DNA from: Roseivirga pacifica
Lineage (GTDB): Bacteria; Bacteroidota; Bacteroidia; Cytophagales; Cyclobacteriaceae
Length of the DNA stretch: 64,000 nt
Assembly: GCF_900111145.1 (NCBI RefSeq)
Contig: NZ_FOIR01000003.1
Coordinates: 1 to 64,000 of the forward strand
Direction of reading: 5' to 3'
Position 1 is the stretch's first letter; each line of letters starts with the position of its first letter. Position numbers and translations under genes: made by a program. Shown in pieces: positions 37,354 to 45,718 of the stretch. The notes below the pieces were generated by a model that worked only from the letters and a program-made list of their open reading frames with translations, made no database searches and had not been told where the DNA came from.

Positions 37354-38475
37354 ATGAGTCTTTGGCTGTTCTATTTCTTTCTGGTTTTAATGGTTGTTCA
37401 GCTTGGGTATTTGCTCACCCTAAGCGTGTCTATTTTCAGGTTAAAAACGCCAAAAAGCGACATGTATCAGCCTGTATCTGTAATAATTGCTGCCAGAAAC
37501 GAAGCGCATAATCTACCCAACTTATTGGCAAAATTAAGCGAGCAAGAACATCCTCAGTTTGAAGTCATTGTAGTAAACGACAGGTCATTCGATAACACAA
37601 AAGAAGTTTTGGCAAAGGCCGAAGCGTTATATGACTTCTTAAAAGTGATTACCATTTGCGAAAAGCCCGCTAACTGGAATGGTAAAAAATATGCATTAAA
37701 AAAAGCCGTTGAAGCCGCTAAGTATGATACGCTATTGTTTACCGATGCCGACTGTTTACCTAAGAGTAAAAAATGGGTTACGGAAATTACAGCTGGCCTA
37801 AGCGAGCAAAAGCAGGTGGTTATTGGTTTTTCACCTTATGCAGAAAAGCCGGGGTTCCTGAATAAATTCATTCGGTTCGAAACACTCTTTACCGCACTGA
37901 ACTATCTCGGTTTTGCTGCGATCAATAAACCTTACATGGGTGTCGGCCGAAACATTGTCATCAATAAGACTATTTACGATATAGGCTTTTTAAATAAAAT
38001 CAGTGATTTAACTGGTGGAGATGATGACCTGATGGTACAAAAAGTAGCAAATAGGCAGAATACCTGTGTGATAATTTCACCCGATTCTCAGACCATATCA
38101 GAGCCTAAATTAACATGTCCAGAATTTTTCAAACAGAAAATAAGACACTTAGGCGTTGGAAAGTACTATCGTCAAAAAGATAAAACGGTTTTAGGATTTT
38201 TTTCGTTTAGTTACGTGGTCGGATGGGCAACGTTTATTCTGTTGTGTTTTTCACAAATATGGATTTTCACATTAGTGATATTCGGTATTCGGAGCTTATC
38301 ATTTTATGTTATCTTTAGCCAATTGGGTCGAAAACTCAAAGCAGGCGTTCCATTCTGGGCACTTCCTGCGTTGGATTTTTGTTATCCGTGTTATTATCTC
38401 CTGATTGGATTGAGGGCGTTATCACCAAAAGGTATTGAATGGAAACAGGAAAGCAGTTTTCTCAAAAAGCATTAG
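37354..38475 (+). CDS. Membrane glycosyltransferase family 2
   Basis: 373 residues. An N-terminal membrane helix (LFYFFLVLMVVQLGYLL) is followed by a GT-A domain: VSVIIAARNEAHNLPNLL, nucleotide-binding VVNDRSFDNT, the metal DxD-type motif FTDADCLPKS, and GGDDDLMV as the acceptor/catalytic region; two or three C-terminal helices close it. It should add a sugar to a lipid-linked or surface glycan at the inner membrane; donor and acceptor are unknown. Its last 37 bases overlap the start of the sigma factor gene. Confidence 0.88.
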   Translation: MSLWLFYFFLVLMVVQLGYLLTLSVSIFRLKTPKSDMYQPVSVIIAARNEAHNLPNLLAKLSEQEHPQFEVIVVNDRSFDNTKEVLAKAEALYDFLKVITICEKPANWNGKKYALKKAVEAAKYDTLLFTDADCLPKSKKWVTEITAGLSEQKQVVIGFSPYAEKPGFLNKFIRFETLFTALNYLGFAAINKPYMGVGRNIVINKTIYDIGFLNKISDLTGGDDDLMVQKVANRQNTCVIISPDSQTISEPKLTCPEFFKQKIRHLGVGKYYRQKDKTVLGFFSFSYVVGWATFILLCFSQIWIFTLVIFGIRSLSFYVIFSQLGRKLKAGVPFWALPALDFCYPCYYLLIGLRALSPKGIEWKQESSFLKKH

Positions 38476-39047
38476 AAGATTTTAGATTAATAGATTTAGC
38501 CGTTTCGGGTCAAGATGAACAAGCTTACGCTGATTTAATGAAGCGTTACAAGAAGCCTGTGTATCATATGATCTTGAAAATGGTTAGAAATGTTGATGAT
38601 GCCGAAGATCTAACCATTGAAGCCTTTGCCAAGGCTTTCAAAAACCTGCACAAATTCAAAAAGGACTTTACTTTTAGTACTTGGTTGTTCCGTATTGCGA
38701 CTAACAATACCATTGACTTTATTCGAAAAAAGCGATTGGACACCATGAGCTTGCACACCTCTTATAAAGATGATAATGGTGATGCTGTAACCATTGATGT
38801 GCCAGATAAAAACCTGAACCCTCAGGAAGAGGCTATTAAAGACCAGAAGATTGAACTAGTACGAATGTTTGTGGACAAGCTTCCTGCGAAATATCAGCGT
38901 TTAGTTAAGCTTCGTTACTTTGATGAATTGAGCTACGATGAAATCGCCAAAGAATTGGATGCACCGCTTGGTACCGTAAAAGCCCAGCTACACCGTGCGC
39001 GTGAGCTTATGTACGACCTAGTGAAGAACAAAAAAGAACACATCTAA
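38439..39047 (+). CDS. ECF-type RNA polymerase sigma factor
   Basis: 202 residues. Sigma-70 region 2 (YKKPVYHMILKMVRNVDDAEDLTIEAFAKAF split over about residues 37-68, with FSTWLFRIATNNTIDFIRKK) and region 4 (LPAKYQRLVKLRYFDELSYDEIAKEL, then GTVKAQLHRAREL). There is no region 1.1 or 3. It directs transcription of an unknown regulon; no anti-sigma gene is adjacent. The ATG lies inside the glycosyltransferase gene in another frame (37-nt overlap), which suggests coupled translation. Confidence 0.92.
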   Translation: METGKQFSQKALEDFRLIDLAVSGQDEQAYADLMKRYKKPVYHMILKMVRNVDDAEDLTIEAFAKAFKNLHKFKKDFTFSTWLFRIATNNTIDFIRKKRLDTMSLHTSYKDDNGDAVTIDVPDKNLNPQEEAIKDQKIELVRMFVDKLPAKYQRLVKLRYFDELSYDEIAKELDAPLGTVKAQLHRARELMYDLVKNKKEHI

Positions 39048-39187
39048 CAGCAATAAGTTGCAATATTCACTTGTTTAAATCATTAGCCTCCACAAGCTTA
39101 TACACTAAGCCTTGTGAAACTGCTTTCCGTACCATATCATTCTTGCTATTGATATGATTAATCGGCAATCTCGCGTATTTTCGCAGC

Positions 39188-39817
39188 ATGAATTTGATTG
39201 AGCAACATTTCCCAAACCTTACTGCACAACAGAAAGAGCAGTTTGCGGCACTTCCAGAACTTTACAGAGAATGGAACGACAAGGTGAATGTTGTCTCAAG
39301 AAAAGACATTGACAACCTATTAGAGCGCCACGTTTTGCACTCTTTGGGCATTGCCAAAGTACGCCAGTTCTTACCTGGTAGCGACATTCTAGATGTTGGT
39401 ACTGGTGGCGGGTTTCCGGGTATTCCGTTGGCCATTCTCTACCCCGATAGTCAGTTTCATTTGGTGGATTCAATCGGCAAAAAAATTCGTGTGGTGAATG
39501 CTGTTGCCGAATCACTAGGTTTAGAAAATGTGAAGGGTGAGCAAATCCGTGCGGAACAGCTTAGAAATAAATATGATTTTGTGGTTAGCCGTGCTGTTAC
39601 TCGTTTAGCCAAGTTTTATCCTTGGATAAAAAGGAGTTTCAAATCACAAAACAGGCATTCTTCTTTACCAAATGGCCTCCTCTATTTGAAAGGCGGAGAC
39701 CTACAAGAAGAGCTTCAAGAATCAAATCTCAAAAAAATAGCCACCCATAACCTGAGTGACTTTTTTGAAGGTGAATTCTTTGACACCAAAAAGGTGATTT
39801 ACGTTCCTGCACAGTAA
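39188..39817 (+). CDS. rsmG: 16S rRNA (guanine527-N7)-methyltransferase RsmG
   Basis: 209 residues. GidB/RsmG signature: WNDKVNVVSRKDIDNLLERHVLHSL, SAM-binding ILDVGTGGGFPGIPLAI, and VVSRAVTRLAKFYPW. It methylates N7 of G527 of 16S rRNA. A TATTTTCG -7-like box (39176-39183) ends only 4 nt before the ATG. The convergent small membrane protein gene ends 12 bp away. Confidence 0.95.
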   Translation: MNLIEQHFPNLTAQQKEQFAALPELYREWNDKVNVVSRKDIDNLLERHVLHSLGIAKVRQFLPGSDILDVGTGGGFPGIPLAILYPDSQFHLVDSIGKKIRVVNAVAESLGLENVKGEQIRAEQLRNKYDFVVSRAVTRLAKFYPWIKRSFKSQNRHSSLPNGLLYLKGGDLQEELQESNLKKIATHNLSDFFEGEFFDTKKVIYVPAQ

Positions 39818-39828
39818 ACTGCTTAGTA

Positions 39829-40197
39829 CTATTCTTTCTTTTTAGCGGTAAAAACTGCGATGGCGTAAACTCCCAGGAGTGTCCCCAACGGGAAATTCAG
39901 CAAACTGATAATTCCGAAAACCAAACCAGGAATATCTGCCCATTTTTGCTGCATAGCCAATCCGATGCCAATAATTAATCTTGGTAAAAGGAATAGAATG
40001 GCGATACCCCAAACAAAGGCGCCAATAATGTCGAACATTGGGCTTACCTCTGCAAAATCGGGGTCGTTGGCTTCGGCTAAACCAAAAATAAAGCTCATCA
40101 GCACGTCATAAAAACCTACAATCATTAGGCCTAGAGCACTAAATATAATGTAAATGATACCAATGATTTTCTTGTGGGAAGGGTCTGTAAAATCCAT
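39829..40197 (-). CDS. Small membrane protein of unknown function
   Basis: 122 residues from ATG 40197 (the longer start at 40233 would begin inside a terminator hairpin). Three to four membrane helices: IIGIIYIIFSALGLMIVGFYD, FDIIGAFVWGIAILFLLPRLIIGIG, and LVFGIISLLNFPLGTLLGVYAIAVF. Short Lys-rich tail. No recognised motif. It follows the ABC permease gene but is separated by a terminator. Confidence 0.75.
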   Translation of the reverse strand: MDFTDPSHKKIIGIIYIIFSALGLMIVGFYDVLMSFIFGLAEANDPDFAEVSPMFDIIGAFVWGIAILFLLPRLIIGIGLAMQQKWADIPGLVFGIISLLNFPLGTLLGVYAIAVFTAKKKE

Positions 40198-40218
40198 AAT
40201 CGTATTGTTTCTTGAATA

Positions 40219-40250
40219 TAAAAAAAGCCTCACTAATGTGAGGCTTTTTC
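40219..40250 (-). terminator. Rho-independent terminator after the ABC permease gene
   Basis: GAAAAAGCCTCAC-ATTA-GTGAGGCTTTTTT on the minus strand: 12-bp stem, 4-nt loop and U-tract, 19 nt past the permease stop. A-runs on the other side make it bidirectional in principle. Confidence 0.88.
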
Positions 40251-40268
40251 GTCAGCACTATGTGCCGC

Positions 40269-41504
40269 TTATTCAAATCTTAAGGATTCAATCGGATCCA
40301 TTTTTGATGCTTTACTAGCCGGAATATAGCCCGAAATTAGCCCAACAATTACGCATATCACCAAACCAACAGTAATCCAAACCCAAGGAATTACAAAAGT
40401 ACCCCCAAGTATATTACCGAGTATGTTGCCTATGCCAATACCCAATAAAGCTCCGGCAATTCCGCCCATTTGGCAAATCACAATGGCCTCAATCAAAAAC
40501 TGTTGCTTTATACGCTGTGGTGTTGCTCCCAACGCTTTTCTAATACCAATCTCCCTTGTCCTTTCGGTAACACTTACCATCATAATATTCATCAGACCAA
40601 TGGCAGCACCAAGCAAGGTTACAGCACCTATACCAAAGCCTCCAAAGCGAAGCCCGCTAGTCATGCTATCTAAAGCCTCTGTTACAGAATCACTTCTTTC
40701 AACCTCAAAAGAGTCTTCGGCACCTATCCTATCACCACGGATTTGGCGCATTGTTCCTGTAGCCTCTCCCATGGCATAGTCAATATTTTCTGCGTTCTCT
40801 ATCATGGTGGTTACATAATAGCGCTGCGAACCTCTTCTATCTAATCTTTTAGCATTAATCAATGGAACAATAATATTTCTGTCTTCTTCAGTATCTCCAC
40901 CAAATCCACCTTTTTCTTCCAGTACACCAATCACTCTATAGTTGTTACCATAGAATTTAACCTTTTTATTAATTGGGTCTTCGTTCTCTTCAAAAAGAGC
41001 CTTTACCACTTCTGTACCTAGAATACATACGTAGTTTCCATATTGAATCTCAAGTGAAGAAAATGATCTACCACTTTCAATATTCACCCCTTTTATGGCA
41101 AAGTAGTTTTCGTCTCCCCCAGTAATGGTAATATTAGGGTTGGTGGTTTTACTTTCATATTTGATTTCGGCCGCACCAGACACATATGTGAAAATAGTGG
41201 TGGTTGATGGGTAATCGTATTGATCTTTGAATCGTTGTGCCTCATTGAAGCTAATTGGTTCGTAGGATTTTTCTCTTACCCCTCCCTGATTTCTTCTACC
41301 CGAACGTTTTGAGTTCACGTTAAAACTATTCGCTCCAAGATTCGAAAGGCTCGAATCAATTTCACTTCTAATTCCATCTACAGCCGTAAGCATACCTACC
41401 AACGATGCAATACCAATGGCAATGATAAGCCCAGTAAGCACCGTTCTTAGCATATTGGATCTAACGGATTTGATTCCCTCGCTAATATTTTCTCGTAAAT
41501 TCAT
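40269..41504 (-). CDS. MacB/FtsX-type ABC transporter permease
   Basis: 411 residues: N-terminal membrane helix (MLRTVLTGLIIAIGIASLVGML), a large periplasmic MacB core domain (about 45-260), and three C-terminal FtsX helices with the conserved segment SVTERTREIGIRKALGATPQRI. Such permeases move lipoproteins, peptides or antibiotics by mechanotransmission and need a separate ATPase, which is not encoded in this window. Divergent from the gene at 41619. Confidence 0.9.
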   Translation of the reverse strand: MNLRENISEGIKSVRSNMLRTVLTGLIIAIGIASLVGMLTAVDGIRSEIDSSLSNLGANSFNVNSKRSGRRNQGGVREKSYEPISFNEAQRFKDQYDYPSTTTIFTYVSGAAEIKYESKTTNPNITITGGDENYFAIKGVNIESGRSFSSLEIQYGNYVCILGTEVVKALFEENEDPINKKVKFYGNNYRVIGVLEEKGGFGGDTEEDRNIIVPLINAKRLDRRGSQRYYVTTMIENAENIDYAMGEATGTMRQIRGDRIGAEDSFEVERSDSVTEALDSMTSGLRFGGFGIGAVTLLGAAIGLMNIMMVSVTERTREIGIRKALGATPQRIKQQFLIEAIVICQMGGIAGALLGIGIGNILGNILGGTFVIPWVWITVGLVICVIVGLISGYIPASKASKMDPIESLRFE

Positions 41505-41618
41505 TGATCAATGTGAAATTAGACACGTTATAAAAGTAATCGACCTTCTGTCAAAGTTTGTCAACTTATCCGTAAATTAAACGATTCCACACTTAAACGG
41601 TTCATATTACAGTTCGTT

Positions 41619-42884
41619 ATGAGGAAGCACCTAATTACAGCCTTTTTAACCCTTTTTGCGCTTCAGGCATTTGCCACCAAAATACTCGTTCCGATGGACG
41701 AAACCCAAACAAACCATATGAAAGCATATGGCATTGCCTACTGGGTTTTAGCTAAAGACGAACCAATTCAATGGATGTTAAATTATAAAGGTGGAAGTTT
41801 TTTACTGCCTGGCCGCACGGGAGTAGAAAACGAACTAATTATTCGTGGGGTTTCATACCAAGTAATATCCGATGCGCAAGCTGCCGAACTGGAAAACCAG
41901 CTAGCCTCGCCAAGTACCAACCAAGATGTAATGCGCTTGGAAAAGGCACCAAAGATTGCCGTGTATTCACCTAAGAGTAAAATGCCTTGGGACGATGCCG
42001 TAACACTTGCCCTTACCTATGCCGAAATACCATATGATGTGGTGTATGATGATGAATTAATGGCCGATGAATTGCCAACTTACGATTGGCTCCATTTGCA
42101 TCACGAAGATTTTACTGGGCAGTACGGAAAATTCTACCAGAGCTTTAAAAACTACCCATGGTACGCACAGCAACAAAAAGATTATGAAGAATCGGCAAGA
42201 AAGCATGGCTTCGCGAAGGTTTCTGAGTTGAAGCTAGCGATAGCACACAAAATCAGAGATTTTGTAGCTGGTGGCGGCTTTCTATTCGCCATGTGCTCAG
42301 CTACCGACACTTACGACATTGCGCTTGCAGCCGATGGTGTAGACTTTATTGAAGCCATGTACGATGGTGACCCTGCCGACCCATCGGCCGAGTCACAATT
42401 CGATTTCGCCAAAACCTTTGCCTTCGAAAACTTTAAGTTGAAAAAGGATCCAATGGAATATGAATTCTCTGATATAGACAATACCGATGCCCGTAGATCG
42501 CGATCGCTCAATGAAGGCAACGACTTCTTTAAACTGTTTCAATTCTCGGCCAAGTGGGACCCCGTGCCTACAATGCTTACTCAGAACCACACCAACTTGA
42601 TCAAAGGCTTTTATGGGCAAACAACTGCTTTTAAAGCAAGGGTAGTAAAGCCCGATGTGGTAGTAATGGGTGAAACCACCGCAGCCAATGAGGCGAAATA
42701 CATCCATGGTGTTTTTGGCAAAGGCTTTTGGACCTTTTATGGCGGCCACGATCCAGAAGATTACCAACACCGCGTGGGCGAAGAGCCAACTGACTTGAAC
42801 CTATACCCTAATTCCCCGGGCTATAGGCTCATTCTGAACAACATTCTATTCCCAGCCGCTAAAAAGAAAAAGCGCAAGACCTAA
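41619..42884 (+). CDS. Exported protein of the group labelled 'asparagine synthetase B' in Bacteroidota
   Basis: 421 residues with signal peptide (LITAFLTLFALQAFA). Bacteroidota orthologues commonly carry the label asparagine synthetase B, but I see neither an N-terminal Cys glutaminase nor an ATP-pyrophosphatase SGGxDS motif, and the protein is exported, so that label is doubtful. Visible features: KIAVYSPKSKMPWDDAVTLAL, YDWLHLHHEDFTGQYGKFY, FVAGGGFLFAMCSATDTYD and YGGHDPEDYQHRVGE. The G-G-F-LFAMC arrangement resembles class-I amidotransferase-like (ThuA/DUF4159) folds (inference). Its stop shares CTAA with the convergent AddB-like gene. Confidence 0.75.
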   Translation: MRKHLITAFLTLFALQAFATKILVPMDETQTNHMKAYGIAYWVLAKDEPIQWMLNYKGGSFLLPGRTGVENELIIRGVSYQVISDAQAAELENQLASPSTNQDVMRLEKAPKIAVYSPKSKMPWDDAVTLALTYAEIPYDVVYDDELMADELPTYDWLHLHHEDFTGQYGKFYQSFKNYPWYAQQQKDYEESARKHGFAKVSELKLAIAHKIRDFVAGGGFLFAMCSATDTYDIALAADGVDFIEAMYDGDPADPSAESQFDFAKTFAFENFKLKKDPMEYEFSDIDNTDARRSRSLNEGNDFFKLFQFSAKWDPVPTMLTQNHTNLIKGFYGQTTAFKARVVKPDVVVMGETTAANEAKYIHGVFGKGFWTFYGGHDPEDYQHRVGEEPTDLNLYPNSPGYRLILNNILFPAAKKKKRKT

Positions 42885-45718
42885 TTCACCCTTTTGCAAA
42901 TCTTGGCAAACTCACAGTATCCACACCTTTCAATATCTTCCGTTTGCTTGAATGGAACAGCAGGATTGTAGATTTCCTTAACCAATTCTGTAAGTCGCAC
43001 ATCAAAAGCCTCTATTTCCTGGTCAGCCAAAGGCTGCCCCCCTTTTAGCCATTGCGTGCCTTCCGAAAGCTTGCGCATGCTGGTAATACCTACCTTAATA
43101 GGGGCTGTAAAATGGGGTTTGGCTAGAACAGCATACAAGTAACCTTGAAAACCAGACTTGTATTTTGGGTCGACAAAGTGCTCTTCAAGCATTTCTTCAT
43201 CGCTTTTGGCTGGTCTACCACGCGTTACAAATTCAACCTTACCGGTTTTATAATCCGTTATGCGCAGCTGCTCATCCTTCATGTCCATTCTATCGATGGT
43301 ACCGCTAATTCTTACTGCACCAAAGCCGGCTACTTCCACTACTTTCTCGTAGTTTTCAGCCTCTAGCCCAACTACTTCAAAAGGAGCATCTTTCATATCT
43401 AGCCCCAGCACTTTATGGATCATTTGCTCCATCACCTGCTTGGTAACCAAATCGCGACCTGAAAGCTGTTGCATGTCTTGAACGATCTTATTTCGTTTAA
43501 GCGACTCAATCAGCTCCTTTTCTACCAATGGCTTGAGCAGCTTTATTTGTTCAGCAGTAACCTGTTTTCCTACGAACGGCTTATACAGAAACTCTAAAAC
43601 TTCATGCACCACAATACCTAAGTTTCTCGCGTCAATATCTTCTTCAACATCGTCTTGCTCTCTAAAACTCGCCACGTTTTTCAGGTAGAATTTTAGCGGA
43701 CAAGTGATATAATTTGTTAACGAAGTTGGTGAAAGGAACTTCTCACCTTCCGCCCCAACAGTAAAGCGACTGAGCAAGTTTTTCACGGCATCGCCCTTCT
43801 CTACTTCAATCGCTTCTTCTGTAGACAAATTGGGAAATTTGCCCTCATAGCTATGGCGCTCTACTTTAATGTTTGGCAGGTCATTGTAAAGCCTCAACTG
43901 TTGTAGAATGAAACGACTCTTTTCTCCTGTAGAATCGCCCTTTGTGGTGTTATCATATATAAAATGAATGTCTTCGGCCTGTTGAAGTAGGCGCTTAAAG
44001 TGGTAAGCATAAATCGCCTCTTGTTCTTCGAAAGTTGGCAAACCTTGCAGCCTTCTCAAACTGTATGGAATGTAAGAATTAAGGTTTCGCGGGGTAGGCA
44101 GTTTACCATCATTGGCCGAAACCACAATGAGGTGCTTAAAGTCCAAAGTTCTGGTTTCCAAAAAGCCCATGATCTGCAAACCTTGAACAGGTTCGCCCTC
44201 AAAAGGTACCTTTGCAGCCTTAAAATGCTCCTGAACTATTTTCTTAATAAGGCGAAGCGAAAACTCCTGCTTACCTTCTAAATAGTCGTTCAGTTGGTTT
44301 AAAGATTTAAGGAAAAAGTAAATAAACTCCCTGTCCGTTTGCCCTGCATCTTGTTCCTTAAACTGATAGAAAACCGTTGTAAGGTATTGTTTCAAAGCGG
44401 CAGAAATCGATGGCCAGTCTAGCTTACTTGCTAGCAACTGATAAAGCGCATTCGAATTGATTAATTCTTTCAACTCTGAAAGACTAACTTTAGTACGCTT
44501 TTCCCTGACAAACCAATCGTTCAGTTCTTTGTACACCTCCTCTTGGAAAACCGCAGCATAAGCATTCGAAATAAATGGCCTCAAATCATATACATGAAAT
44601 ACGAGATCACTGCCATTTGCCTTTGCCTTACGCATAAGCTCTAAGTAGGACAGCACAAAATCGAAAACTACTGTGGATCGCATGGGATACCCCATGGTTA
44701 CATTCACCGTTTGGTCTTGTAACGGTAGCGCATAGAGCAAAGGAACCAGCAACTTCTCATCGGCCAGAACAACGGCAGTTTCTTCTGCCTTAGCACCATT
44801 TTCAATCAGCTCTTGCGCTTTTTGAGCGGCCAAATGCGCTTGCGCCATGTTTTGTGGAACAGCATGTAAACTTACCGTTTTCGGTCGTTTCAGCGAGTCG
44901 GCATTAAACCAAGTTGAGTTAGGCCATTTCACTTGATATTCGCGCATAAAGTCTCCGGCTTCTTCCCGCTTATTGTCCACATAGTATTGGTCAACATCCC
45001 AATACAATTGTGCTTTTTGCGCCTTTACCAAAGCATCAAAAATAAGCTCTTCAGCCTTGGATAGGGCATTAAACCCACAGAAGTGATAAAACTTAAAAGG
45101 ATGCTCAAAATGATCCTGCTCCAGAATGGTAGCCAAATTACGATAGAGCATTCCGCCATAGGCCTTTTCCTCCCTTAACAGGGCATCGTGATAATGTTTA
45201 TAGACCTCTCCTACCTCATTCCATATTTTCAGAAACTCAGTAAGCAATTTGGTCTTCTCTTGGCGCTCTGTTAGCGTTCTAAAACGCTCAATAATGGCAC
45301 GAAATTCATCATTATAGCCAAAGACATTATCTATTTCCTTTATGTTTTGCAGGGTAGAATAGATCTGACCTGCATCGGCCATATAGCGATCTATTTCATC
45401 GTAATCTTTCAGAATAATTTTACCCCAAGCATAGAAATCATCGAACTCAAGCTCGTTGTTCGTTTGTCTATAAATAGTGTACAGATGAAAGAGCAAGGTA
45501 AGTTCATCAGTAATGGTCATGCCCGTCATCCGTTGCACAAACTCCTCAATACTAAGGATTGACGGCAGCATAAAGTCCTTATCACCATACTTGGCCAAAA
45601 GTGCCCTTTTAAAGAAAACGCCACCACGTTTGGTCGGAAACACAAAGCATTCGTCTTTTAGTCGGTCTAAGCTTTCCCCATCAATTTGCGATACAATATT
45701 TTCGTGAAAACCTATCAT
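42881..45718 (-). CDS. addB: AddB-like PD-(D/E)XK nuclease
   Basis: 945 residues. N-terminal helicase-like region without an intact Walker A (FVFPTKRGGVFFKRALL), a middle part with IMGFLETRTLDFKHLIV, and a C-terminal RecB-type nuclease with LRITDYKTGKVEF. Four cysteines, one in YITCPLKFYL before the nuclease core and three in CGYCEFAKIC at the end, match the iron-sulfur staple of AddB. It works with the AddA-like helicase on double-strand ends for recombinational repair. Its ATG overlaps the AddA stop (ATGA), which ensures equimolar translation. Confidence 0.88.
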   Translation of the reverse strand: MIGFHENIVSQIDGESLDRLKDECFVFPTKRGGVFFKRALLAKYGDKDFMLPSILSIEEFVQRMTGMTITDELTLLFHLYTIYRQTNNELEFDDFYAWGKIILKDYDEIDRYMADAGQIYSTLQNIKEIDNVFGYNDEFRAIIERFRTLTERQEKTKLLTEFLKIWNEVGEVYKHYHDALLREEKAYGGMLYRNLATILEQDHFEHPFKFYHFCGFNALSKAEELIFDALVKAQKAQLYWDVDQYYVDNKREEAGDFMREYQVKWPNSTWFNADSLKRPKTVSLHAVPQNMAQAHLAAQKAQELIENGAKAEETAVVLADEKLLVPLLYALPLQDQTVNVTMGYPMRSTVVFDFVLSYLELMRKAKANGSDLVFHVYDLRPFISNAYAAVFQEEVYKELNDWFVREKRTKVSLSELKELINSNALYQLLASKLDWPSISAALKQYLTTVFYQFKEQDAGQTDREFIYFFLKSLNQLNDYLEGKQEFSLRLIKKIVQEHFKAAKVPFEGEPVQGLQIMGFLETRTLDFKHLIVVSANDGKLPTPRNLNSYIPYSLRRLQGLPTFEEQEAIYAYHFKRLLQQAEDIHFIYDNTTKGDSTGEKSRFILQQLRLYNDLPNIKVERHSYEGKFPNLSTEEAIEVEKGDAVKNLLSRFTVGAEGEKFLSPTSLTNYITCPLKFYLKNVASFREQDDVEEDIDARNLGIVVHEVLEFLYKPFVGKQVTAEQIKLLKPLVEKELIESLKRNKIVQDMQQLSGRDLVTKQVMEQMIHKVLGLDMKDAPFEVVGLEAENYEKVVEVAGFGAVRISGTIDRMDMKDEQLRITDYKTGKVEFVTRGRPAKSDEEMLEEHFVDPKYKSGFQGYLYAVLAKPHFTAPIKVGITSMRKLSEGTQWLKGGQPLADQEIEAFDVRLTELVKEIYNPAVPFKQTEDIERCGYCEFAKICKRVN

